Shown here piece by piece: positions 1 to 6,021 of a stretch of DNA of 7,296 nt. The stretch's first letter is position 1; each line of letters starts with the position of its first letter. The translations under genes were made by a program, and so were the position numbers. Source of the stretch: Actinomycetota bacterium (lineage in GTDB: Bacteria > Actinomycetota > Coriobacteriia > Anaerosomatales > JAHIQC01); NCBI GenBank assembly GCA_018902765.1, contig JAHIQC010000361.1:1-7296 (forward strand), given 5' to 3'. Below the pieces are notes generated by a model. That model was given only the letters and a program-made list of their open reading frames with translations, was not told where the DNA came from and searched no databases.

Positions 1-1275
1 GAGGAAGACCGCACTGCGGCTGAGGTGGCGACTGAGTACACTGCGGCGTTCCTCGGCGCTATGGATGCTTTGGACGTGAAACGCCCAACCGTTCAGCCCA
101 AGGCCACTGAGACCATTCCCGAGATGATCGAGATGGTGCGGGTGCTTATCGAGCGAGGCTATGCCTACGAGGTGGACGGCGACGTCTATTTCTCGGTTCG
201 GAAGTTCGATGGCTACGGGAAGTTGTCCGGGCGCGATATCGATGAGATGAACTCCGGCTCGCGAGTGGATGTTGATGAGCGTAAGACCGATCCACTGGAC
301 TTTGCATTGTGGAAGACGGCCAAGCCCGGGGAGCCGCACTGGACGAGCCCCTGGGGCGAAGGTAGACCTGGATGGCATCTTGAGTGCAGCGTGATGAGCG
401 ACAAAGAGCTCGGCGTGACGTTCGATATGCACGGAGGGGCCTCAGACCTCATCTTCCCCCATCACGAAAACGAGATTGCGCAGTCCGAGGCAGCAACGGG
501 CCAGCCCTTTGTCCGCTACTGGCTGCACGGTGGGTTGCTCCAGGTCAACGCGGAGAAGATGAGCAAGTCGCTTGGCAACTTCATGCTACTGCGCGACGTT
601 TTGGAGAAGTACGAAGCTTCCGTGGTGCGCCTCATGATGCTTCAGACGCACTATCGCAGCCCGCTCGAGTTCTCGACCGAGCGCCTTGACGAGGCGCGCT
701 CCGCCTACGAGCGTCTTGTGACCCCGCTGCGCGATCTTGAGATGGCCAAGCGTTCGACGGACCGCGGTCTCGCGCTGACCGATGAAGAGACGGCGGCGGT
801 CAGCGCCCGTCTTAACGACGCTACTCACGAGGCTCGGCGCAGCTTCACCGAATCGATGGACGACGACTTCAATACTGCAGGTGCGCTTGGCGCGATCTTC
901 GGGTTGGTGCGTGAGTTGAACTCATTCATCTGGGAGGGTCCCGGAATCGGCCCGGAAGGCGTTCATGCGACACTTCTCGATCACGCAGCTGTCACCATCC
1001 GCGAACTGGCTGGGGTGCTTGGGATCGAGCTTGTGACCGAGCGCCGGGAGATCGTCGAGTACCCGCCTGATGTGTTCATGCTGGCGGCCGATTACGCCGG
1101 CTACTCCGGTGCCTCAGGCGCCGAGGCCGTCGACGCGCTGCGCAAAGCGCGCGACGTCGCGCGTAGCGAGCGCAACTGGGCGGTGGCCGACGCGATCCGC
1201 AATCGGATGAATGACATCGGATTCCTCGTCGAGGACAAGCCGGACGGAACACACATCAGCTACGAAACGCGGTGA
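1..1275 (+). CDS. cysS: Cysteinyl-tRNA synthetase, 5' partial
   Basis: Class I aminoacyl-tRNA synthetase that charges tRNA-Cys with cysteine in the cytosol. The frame is open from the first base, so the gene starts outside the window; 424 residues are visible. The KMSKS signature of the ATP site is intact at bases 556-570 (fragment residues 186-190). It sits at about residue 266 in the E. coli enzyme, so roughly 80 N-terminal residues, including the HIGH motif and the first zinc-ligand cysteine, are missing. The other zinc ligands are visible: the Cys of GWHLECS (385-387) and the His and Glu of HHENE (460-474). The remainder is the helical tRNA-binding C-terminal region, ending in TGA at 1273-1275. 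The in-frame GTG at 25 is internal to the conserved protein and is not the start. The rlmB start follows the stop by 4 bases, so the two genes are probably co-transcribed and translationally coupled. Confidence 0.97.
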   Translation, partial: EEDRTAAEVATEYTAAFLGAMDALDVKRPTVQPKATETIPEMIEMVRVLIERGYAYEVDGDVYFSVRKFDGYGKLSGRDIDEMNSGSRVDVDERKTDPLDFALWKTAKPGEPHWTSPWGEGRPGWHLECSVMSDKELGVTFDMHGGASDLIFPHHENEIAQSEAATGQPFVRYWLHGGLLQVNAEKMSKSLGNFMLLRDVLEKYEASVVRLMMLQTHYRSPLEFSTERLDEARSAYERLVTPLRDLEMAKRSTDRGLALTDEETAAVSARLNDATHEARRSFTESMDDDFNTAGALGAIFGLVRELNSFIWEGPGIGPEGVHATLLDHAAVTIRELAGVLGIELVTERREIVEYPPDVFMLAADYAGYSGASGAEAVDALRKARDVARSERNWAVADAIRNRMNDIGFLVEDKPDGTHISYETR

Positions 1276-1279
1276 TCGG

Positions 1280-2014
1280 GTGTCCACGATCATAGAGGGT
1301 CGAAACTCCGTACTCGAAGCGCTTCGCTCCGGGATGCCGCTGATCAAGGTTGTCATCGCCGAAGGGGCGTCCGGCACACCGATCTCCGACATCGAGCATG
1401 CGGCCGAGAAGCGGGGCGTTCCGGTCATGCGGGCGCTGAAGAAGAAGCTCGACCAGCACAGCGAGCGCGGCGCACATCAGGGTGTGATCGCTCATGCCGA
1501 GCCATTCCCCTTCGCAAGCCTCGAACAAGTCATATGCGCAGCCGACGGCAAGGACCGCAGCCTTGTCGTGGTTCTCGATCACATCACCGATCCAGGAAAC
1601 CTCGGAGCTATCGTGAGGTCCGTGGAGGTGGCCGGTGGCGACGCCGTGCTGATCCCCAAGCGGCGAACGGCATCCGTGGGCGCCGGGGCGTACAAGACAT
1701 CCGCTGGGGCCTTGGCGCACCTGCCTGTCGCCCAGGAAGCGAATCTCGTCCGTAGCATCGAGCGACTCAAGGAAGTTGGCTACTGGGTCGCCGGGGCGGA
1801 TGCCTCAAGCGACACCATGGCCTGGGATGCGCCGCTCGAAGGCCGACTCGTGCTCGTCATGGGCTCGGAAGGCGAAGGTCTGTCCCGTCTGGTGCGCGAG
1901 TCTTGCGACTTTCTGGTCGGACTGCCCGTAGCGGGCAAGCTCGACTCCCTGAACGTGGCCCAGGCGACGACCGTTCTGGCGTTCGAGTGGGTTCGCCGAG
2001 GAACGACGCGTTGA
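1280..2014 (+). CDS. rlmB: 23S rRNA 2'-O-ribose methyltransferase RlmB-like (SpoU family)
   Basis: SAM-dependent SPOUT-class methyltransferase of 244 residues; family members methylate the 2'-OH of a guanosine in 23S rRNA (G2251 in E. coli). An N-terminal substrate-binding domain begins at once with IIEGRNSVLEAL (residues 4-15), followed by the conserved HQG (66-68). The catalytic knotted domain has motif 1 with N107-x-GAI-x-R113, motif 2 MGSEGEGLS (194-202) and motif 3 from GLPVAGK to SLNVAQAT (214-230). I choose GTG at 1280, because family homology begins right there. The open frame extends back to an ATG at 1211, but that stretch lies inside cysS and encodes a Ser/Thr/Arg-rich tail unlike the family. 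Shine-Dalgarno is weak, so expression probably relies on re-initiation after the cysS stop. The stop overlaps the next start by one base (TGATG). A tRNA-modifying SpoU paralogue is possible but less likely given the N-terminal domain. Confidence 0.93.
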   Translation: MSTIIEGRNSVLEALRSGMPLIKVVIAEGASGTPISDIEHAAEKRGVPVMRALKKKLDQHSERGAHQGVIAHAEPFPFASLEQVICAADGKDRSLVVVLDHITDPGNLGAIVRSVEVAGGDAVLIPKRRTASVGAGAYKTSAGALAHLPVAQEANLVRSIERLKEVGYWVAGADASSDTMAWDAPLEGRLVLVMGSEGEGLSRLVRESCDFLVGLPVAGKLDSLNVAQATTVLAFEWVRRGTTR

Positions 2015-2517
2015 TGCAGGCGCTGGTCGTGGATGGCTACAACGTCATGCATGCTTCTCCGCGCTATCTCGACATCGCCGACAGGGACATCGACGCCGCT
2101 CGAGCGGTGATAGTGAACGACATCGCAGCCTACGCTCACGATCAGTTCGAGGCGATAGTCGTATTCGACGGAGCGACGAACCCCTACTCGGACGGAACGC
2201 CACACGAAGTCGCCGGTGTCCAGGTCATCTTTTCGCCCTGGGGCCGGGACGCCGACGGAGTCATCGAGCAAGAGATCGCGCGAAGGCACGCCCAAGGCCA
2301 GCAGGTCGTCTTGGTGACCTCGGACGCCCAGACCCAATGGGTTGGTCTGGGGCTTGATGCATTGCGCGTCTCGTCGGCCCAGTTTGTGGAGCGACTCATC
2401 GCATCTGCCGAGGAAGACCGAGGCTTCTTGCCCGCAGGCAGTCCGGGTGCGACTCTCGATGCCCGTATCGACCCTGCCACCCGAGACGCACTTGCGAAGT
2501 GGGCCAGGGGCTTGTGA
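2014..2517 (+). CDS. yacP: YacP/Rae1-like NYN-domain ribonuclease
   Basis: NYN (PIN-like) domain protein of 167 residues. The Bacillus subtilis member, YacP/Rae1, is a ribosome-associated endoribonuclease that cuts mRNA in the A site during translation; the same role is inferred here from family and gene order. The first strand carries VVDGYNVMH with the acidic D7 and N10. A second acidic strand is VVFDGA (D52). The ADGVIE stretch (80-85) matches the family's ADExIE-type acidic element, and VTSDAQTQW (101-109, D104) matches the family's (V/A)TSDxxxQW motif. Start is ATG at 2014, overlapping the rlmB stop, with GAGGA at 1998-2002 as a plausible ribosome-binding site; the longer open frame back to 1903 lies inside rlmB. 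In Firmicutes the homologue also sits between rlmB and sigH, which supports the call. The mrnC gene that often lies between cysS and rlmB there is absent here. Confidence 0.9.
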   Translation: MQALVVDGYNVMHASPRYLDIADRDIDAARAVIVNDIAAYAHDQFEAIVVFDGATNPYSDGTPHEVAGVQVIFSPWGRDADGVIEQEIARRHAQGQQVVLVTSDAQTQWVGLGLDALRVSSAQFVERLIASAEEDRGFLPAGSPGATLDARIDPATRDALAKWARGL

Positions 2518-2588
2518 TTGGCTTCACTCCGGATTCCTGAGCGGAGATTCAGGGCGTTGTCAGACTTCTTCAGGCTTGTCGGATTCCG

Positions 2589-2618
2589 TTGACAGTTCGC
2601 GAGCCTCCACCCTATGGT
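2589..2618 (+). promoter_or_regulatory. Promoter of sigH
   Basis: A perfect -35 box TTGACA (2589-2594) is followed by 18 bases and TATGGT (2613-2618), a four-of-six match to the -10 consensus. The predicted transcript start is near 2625, giving a leader of about 77 bases before the sigH start. It lies in the 184-base gap after yacP, so sigH can be expressed separately from cysS-rlmB-yacP. This resembles a housekeeping sigma-70/SigA promoter, not a self-dependent SigH promoter. Confidence 0.65.
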
Positions 2619-2701
2619 CGTCATGCAGCTAATCCGTTTGCCCTGCCGGGGGCGCATCCTTACCACCTGTTATCTGGGGGGTCGTAGGGAGGAAATCGAA
2701 G

Positions 2702-3355
2702 ATGGATGCACTAGGACGGGCCGCGCAGCGTTTGCCTGGGGACTGGCGCGGTACCGAACTCGCACTCGTGCGAGCCGCACAAATGGGGGACCAGAACGCT
2801 TCGAGTGAACTGGTTCGCAAGTACCGCAGCCTTGTGCGGTGCAAAGCAAGGTCGTACTTCCTCGTGGGTGGGGACCGAGAGGACGTCATCCAAGAGGGTC
2901 TGATCGGCTTGTACAAGGCCATGAGAGACTACGACCCATCACGACAGTCGAGCTTCCGGAGTTTCGCGGAGCTTTGTGTCACACGCCAGATGATCACGGC
3001 CATCAAGACGGCCACACGGCGCAAGCACTCTCCTTTGAACGGCGCCGTATCACTCTCTCGCTCCACAGGCCACGACGACGACGGCGAGCGCTTGCTCGAG
3101 GATATCCTTGCGGCCAAAGAGATATGCGACCCCGCTGACATCGTGATATCAGCGTGGGAGGGCGACAGCATCCGCAAAGGCCTGTGCGAGGCTCTGTCAT
3201 CGTTCGAAGCGCAAGTGCTTCGGTTGTACATGGATGGGCGCTCCTATCAGGAGATCGCCGAGCACCTTGGCCGGCACGCCAAATCCGTTGATAACGCGTT
3301 GCAGCGAATCAAGCGCAAGGTCGAGACGCAGGTCGACAGGTGCCGAGTCTGTTAA
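2702..3355 (+). CDS. sigH: RNA polymerase sigma factor, SigH family
   Basis: Sigma-70-superfamily factor of 217 residues closely resembling Bacillus SigH (Spo0H), which directs early stationary-phase, competence and sporulation genes. Region 2 spans about residues 36-106 and carries the hallmark stretches KARSYFLVGGDREDVIQEG, IGLYKAMRDYD and FAELCVTRQMITAIKTATR, covering core binding, -10 recognition and melting. A short linker contains PLNGAVSLSR (111-120) and an acidic patch (DDDGERLLEDI). Region 4 occupies about 156-207, with the -35-reading helix-turn-helix SYQEIAEHLGRHAKSVDNAL (181-200). Start is ATG 2702 with AGGGAGGA at 2686-2693 at good spacing. The cysS-rlmB-yacP-sigH order matches the Firmicutes locus. 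Presence of SigH does not show that the host sporulates; in non-sporulating relatives its regulon is unclear. No terminator separates it from the tRNA-Thr downstream. Confidence 0.95.
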   Translation: MDALGRAAQRLPGDWRGTELALVRAAQMGDQNASSELVRKYRSLVRCKARSYFLVGGDREDVIQEGLIGLYKAMRDYDPSRQSSFRSFAELCVTRQMITAIKTATRRKHSPLNGAVSLSRSTGHDDDGERLLEDILAAKEICDPADIVISAWEGDSIRKGLCEALSSFEAQVLRLYMDGRSYQEIAEHLGRHAKSVDNALQRIKRKVETQVDRCRVC

Positions 3356-3362
3356 TTGGGCG

Positions 3363-3391
3363 TTGGAAAGCCAGCGAGTCGCGTTTACAAT
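3363..3391 (+). promoter_or_regulatory. Promoter of tRNA-Thr
   Basis: TTGGAA (3363-3368), a 17-base spacer and TACAAT (3386-3391) form a strong sigma-70-type promoter placed 11 bases before the mature tRNA 5' end. The predicted start near 3398 leaves a leader of only about 5 bases to be removed by RNase P. Confidence 0.7.
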
Positions 3392-3402
3392 AGGGCGCGC
3401 TG

Positions 3403-3477
3403 GCTGGCGTAGCTCAATGGCAGAGCAACGGTTTTGTAAACCGTAGGTTGCGGGTTCGACTCCTGTCGCCAGCTCCA
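3403..3477 (+). tRNA. tRNA-Thr (anticodon UGU), CCA encoded
   Basis: A complete cloverleaf can be drawn. The acceptor stem is GCTGGCG (3403-3409) paired with CGCCAGC (3467-3473). The D arm is GCTC (3412-3415) / GAGC (3423-3426). The anticodon stem is ACGGT (3428-3432) / ACCGT (3440-3444) around the loop TTTGTAA, with anticodon TGT at 3435-3437, reading ACA and probably other ACN codons. The T arm is GCGGG / CCTGT (two G-U pairs) around TTCGACT. The discriminator is T3474, followed by genomic CCA at 3475-3477. It lies 47 bases after sigH on the same strand and is followed by a terminator, so it can be made both from its own promoter and by read-through from sigH. Confidence 0.97.
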
Positions 3478-3485
3478 TAGCACAC

Positions 3486-3520
3486 AGAAGGCCCGGCCGC
3501 TATTTGGCTGGGCCTTTCTT
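3486..3520 (+). terminator. Intrinsic terminator after sigH/tRNA-Thr
   Basis: An 11-base-pair stem AAGGCCCGGCC (3488-3498) / GGCTGGGCCTT (3506-3516), with one G-T pair, closes a 7-base loop and runs into TTTCTT on the plus strand. It ends the sigH/tRNA-Thr transcript. Read on the minus strand the same stem is followed only by TTCTGTGTG, so it may also stop the converging cyclase transcript, but less efficiently. Confidence 0.85.
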
Positions 3521-3529
3521 GTGCCATGG

Positions 3530-3549
3530 GAAGGGGGAGCGCCCCCTTC
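3530..3549 (-). terminator. GC-rich hairpin after the cyclase gene
   Basis: A perfect 8-base-pair stem, GAAGGGGG (3530-3537) / CCCCCTTC (3542-3549), with a 4-base loop, starts 3 bases beyond the cyclase stop codon on the minus strand. There is no T-run after it in either direction, so it is not a textbook intrinsic terminator. It may protect the mRNA 3' end or act together with the neighbouring 3488-3516 hairpin. Confidence 0.5.
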
Positions 3550-3552
3550 GGA

Positions 3553-5103
3553 TCATTCCGGCAGACTCAGCAAAGGCAGCGGTGCCTGATCATTCGCCCA
3601 CAGGATTTCGAACACCTCAACAGGCTCGGCGATGTTCTTGAGCTCGAACGGGCCATGCGTGACTATGCGTAGGCCCTGGGGCGGCCCTGAAGGGATGGCC
3701 ACAGAAGCCGTGGACAGCACTTGCCCGCCGTCACCGAGATTCATGACCCGCGCGGCGAGGTTGAGAGCATTGCCGATGAAGGGGCGGCCGCTGCGGTCGA
3801 GCACGACATCCCCGTCGGCGATGCCGATCCTTACGATGACGTCGCGCTCCGAAGTGTGCGCGGAGTTGTACTCTCGCAGCTTGGACTGCATATCGGCCGC
3901 AGCCGCCACTGCCTCTGCAGCTGAGGGAAACGCCGCCACCAGTCCGTCACCGCCTGTGGACTTCCCATTCCCGCCGTGCGCTTCGATGATCGGGAGCAGC
4001 AGGTCGCGGTGGCGTTGGATGGCCTTGGCCGACACGACACTGCCGTCTTCCTCGGTCATTTTCGAGAAGGACTTCATGTCCGTGATCATCACCACGCGCT
4101 GCGTCATATGCTTGCTCGCGAGCTGATCTTCAGCGGTCGCTATCAGGCGCAGCAGCTCGTCAACGTCGGCGTCCTCGGCGGACATGCTTCCCGGGCGGGT
4201 GGCTGAGACGGTCTTGGCGAGAATAGGGGGGAACACCCATTCCCAAATCGCAACGGCGGCCAGGGCCAAGGCCAGCGATGCCGCACCTCTGATAAACAGT
4301 GAGCTGGTAGATGGGGGAGTTGAGGCGAGCGATCCGAGAGCTATGGCACTGGCCAGAGCCAGAGTCACGACCGAGGCGCCAGAGGCCACCAGACCGAACG
4401 CACGCCGCGCTTTGTCCTCGGCAGGCTTGCGCAGCAGGCCCGCGATCGCCGCACCAGACGCCCATATGACGGGCTGCAGTATCAGAAGCGTCTTGTCCGA
4501 GGCGTCGCTGATGACGCGTAGCAGGGCGTTGGGATCGAGAGAGTCGATGGAGGACTTGAGCCACGCGAAGCCAATCAGGTTGGCCGGGGCTGTCGCGAAA
4601 TCCACAAGCGCGGGGGCAGTTCCCCCGGCATGCACCAGCCCGACCGAGCCGGAACCGGTGATCAGGCCAGCCGCTTCTATCGCCAGGCAGGCCAAGATCG
4701 CGACCACCGCACCTTCCGAGGCTCCCATGATGTAGCCACCGATCGCGATGATCCCCCAGACCGGTCCATACGTGGCGGCGACGAATACCGCCATGATCGC
4801 GAGGAAGGCCCGCCCGTTGTCCTGGCCCAGATATTGGACTGCGGCAAAGCCAACGACCAGGAACACCGAACCGGCGAGCAGGTCAGCGGCCAAGAGCGGC
4901 AGACCCATGGCCACGATCGAAATGAGAACTGCGATCCCAGGGGCGAACAACGCGACCACTCCGACGGTCAGGGCTATGCCCATCGCGATCGCAGTGGGAT
5001 TGAAAGACATTCCCTGAAGGGCCCATCCGGTCAAGCCGGCGAAAGCCGCAGCGCGCAGCCAGCGCAGGATCTCATTGTTGCTTCTTGTTGTTACCTGAGC
5101 CAT
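3553..5103 (-). CDS. Membrane-bound class III nucleotide cyclase
   Basis: A 516-residue protein predicted to turn an NTP into a 3',5'-cyclic nucleotide on the cytosolic face of the membrane. Residues 13-290 hold about 8-9 hydrophobic segments (roughly 13-31, 35-55, 56-75, 77-93, 98-120, 127-150, 205-223, 234-258, 266-290); I do not recognise the sensor domain. A charged helical linker (306-332) precedes the catalytic domain (about 334-503). Metal-binding aspartates are visible in ITDMKSFS (D342) and GGDG (D386). The transition-state pair is in NLAAR (N448, R452). The substrate-specifying positions look unusual: the usual KxxGD lysine is displaced (K381 is five residues before D386, with S382 at the normal place), and the later base-contact site is P441, where Asp, Thr or Ser is typical. 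ATG 5103 has GGAGGA five bases upstream. It lies 25 bases downstream of the DUF3307 gene in the same operon. Cyclase family is sure; the product nucleotide is not. Confidence 0.93.
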   Translation of the reverse strand: MAQVTTRSNNEILRWLRAAAFAGLTGWALQGMSFNPTAIAMGIALTVGVVALFAPGIAVLISIVAMGLPLLAADLLAGSVFLVVGFAAVQYLGQDNGRAFLAIMAVFVAATYGPVWGIIAIGGYIMGASEGAVVAILACLAIEAAGLITGSGSVGLVHAGGTAPALVDFATAPANLIGFAWLKSSIDSLDPNALLRVISDASDKTLLILQPVIWASGAAIAGLLRKPAEDKARRAFGLVASGASVVTLALASAIALGSLASTPPSTSSLFIRGAASLALALAAVAIWEWVFPPILAKTVSATRPGSMSAEDADVDELLRLIATAEDQLASKHMTQRVVMITDMKSFSKMTEEDGSVVSAKAIQRHRDLLLPIIEAHGGNGKSTGGDGLVAAFPSAAEAVAAAADMQSKLREYNSAHTSERDVIVRIGIADGDVVLDRSGRPFIGNALNLAARVMNLGDGGQVLSTASVAIPSGPPQGLRIVTHGPFELKNIAEPVEVFEILWANDQAPLPLLSLPE

Positions 5104-5128
5104 CGTTCCTCCGCTGATATCGAGCCTA

Positions 5129-5851
5129 TTAGTACCCTACGCTTGCGAGAGTGAGCATGGCGACAAACAACCACCCGGCTGCGGCCACCACCAACCCCGT
5201 TGCCGCAATGATCATATGGTAGGCCCGGTCATCGGCCGAGCGTCGCCAGATGTATATGACCCTTGGGGCAAAGGCTGCCAGCATGAACACGGGGCCTACC
5301 AGCACCGCCAACAGAAGCGCACTGATTCGTTCGAGCATCCCGAGTACGCGCTGCATGTCAAAGGGGAGCAGGACCCGCCGCTTGGACATCGGTCCAAACA
5401 CGTTCACGGTCTCATGACCAACGATCGCGCCCATGAACCCGACCGCGACAACCGCGCACGCAAGCGCAAGAGCCGGTACGCCTAGGGACAAAGCCATCCC
5501 ATCGGTCGTGTCGATATCCACGAGCTGTGCGCCGATCGCCACTAGGGCGACGAGCGAGACGACGTGCAGGCCCTGATCGATGAGAAAGACCGAAAGTCCG
5601 CTAACCCGATTCGTAGCCCGGATGCGCACAGTGATCACTTCGATGACGATGTGCGCCGCCATAGCAAGGAGCACGATGTTCCACAGTTGAGCAAGTGCGC
5701 CGCCCAGAATGATGGCCGTGCACAAGCCAATGACGACCACGTGGACAAGCAGGCCCCAGACCTTGTCTCGTTTCGCAGCGACCAGCCAGCCTGGCTGGAG
5801 CACGAAGTCTCCAAGCAGGTGCCCGAGATACAGCTCCAAGAGCAGCGCCAT
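5129..5851 (-). CDS. DUF3307 family integral membrane protein
   Basis: A 240-residue protein of unknown function matching the DUF3307 family in length and motifs. The N-terminal signature HLLGDFVLQ (residues 11-19) is followed by K27, the motif LLVH (H37), DQGLH (92-96), and near the C-terminus GMLER (171-175). About six membrane helices are expected (roughly 32-52, 55-75, 95-112, 120-145, 172-195, 214-236). The frame is open up to 6046, but I choose ATG 5851. Family homology begins immediately after it, and GGAGG (5856-5860) sits four bases ahead of it. The longer version would overlap the divergent cNMP-binding gene and add a stretch with no family resemblance. It is the first gene of a two-gene operon with the cyclase, which suggests that it senses, localises or modulates cyclic nucleotide signalling; that link is inference. 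Confidence 0.88.
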   Translation of the reverse strand: MALLLELYLGHLLGDFVLQPGWLVAAKRDKVWGLLVHVVVIGLCTAIILGGALAQLWNIVLLAMAAHIVIEVITVRIRATNRVSGLSVFLIDQGLHVVSLVALVAIGAQLVDIDTTDGMALSLGVPALALACAVVAVGFMGAIVGHETVNVFGPMSKRRVLLPFDMQRVLGMLERISALLLAVLVGPVFMLAAFAPRVIYIWRRSADDRAYHMIIAATGLVVAAAGWLFVAMLTLASVGY

Positions 5852-6021
5852 CCGCCCTCCAGGGCCGATTGTTGTGCCTCGCTGCCTATTGTGCATGAAT
5901 CCAAGCATTTCGTCTGCTTGCGGGTTCTTGCTCGCGCTTGCGGGTATCCTCTGTTCTAGAAGCCCGAGCATGACCTGACAGGTCTGTAAGGGAACGGCGC
6001 CCAACAGGGAGGTTCCGGCAC
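5852..6021. promoter_or_regulatory. Divergent regulatory region between DUF3307 and cNMP-binding genes
   Basis: This 170-base non-coding gap must hold the promoters for both arms of the locus. It contains CTTGC at 5917, 5927 and 5937, exactly one helical turn apart, with the outer two extended to a 10-base direct repeat GCTTGCGGGT (5916-5925 and 5936-5945). Two palindromes follow: TTCTAGAA (5954-5961) and ACCTG-A-CAGGT (5973-5983). I could not assign convincing -35/-10 pairs on either strand. The repeats look like binding sites for a regulator, which is inference. Confidence 0.5.
5856..5860 (-). promoter_or_regulatory. Ribosome-binding site fixing the DUF3307 start
   Basis: On the minus strand GGAGG is followed by GCGG and then ATG at 5851. 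It supports the short start for DUF3307. No comparably strong site was noted at the earlier in-frame starts. Confidence 0.65.

Noticed and set aside
1211..1279. Longer rlmB start at ATG 1211
   Set aside because: It lies inside cysS in another frame and encodes a Ser/Thr/Arg-rich stretch; the family begins at IIEGRN just after GTG 1280.
2527..2553. Possible terminator after yacP (CTCCG/CGGAG stem or CCTGA/TCAGG)
   Set aside because: The stems are only 5 bp, mutually exclusive, and no T-run follows.
2625..2700. Riboswitch such as cyclic-di-GMP class I in the sigH leader
   Set aside because: A GGCAGGGCAAACGG-like string appears only on the opposite strand and the rest of the conserved core is missing.
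2614..2808. Small upstream open frame starting in the sigH leader
   Set aside because: Its first ATG lies inside the predicted -10 box, it runs through into sigH in another frame, and it has no recognised motif.
3632..4126. Long plus-strand open frames opposite the cyclase gene
   Set aside because: These are antisense shadows of a GC-rich coding region; the minus-strand frame has clear cyclase motifs.
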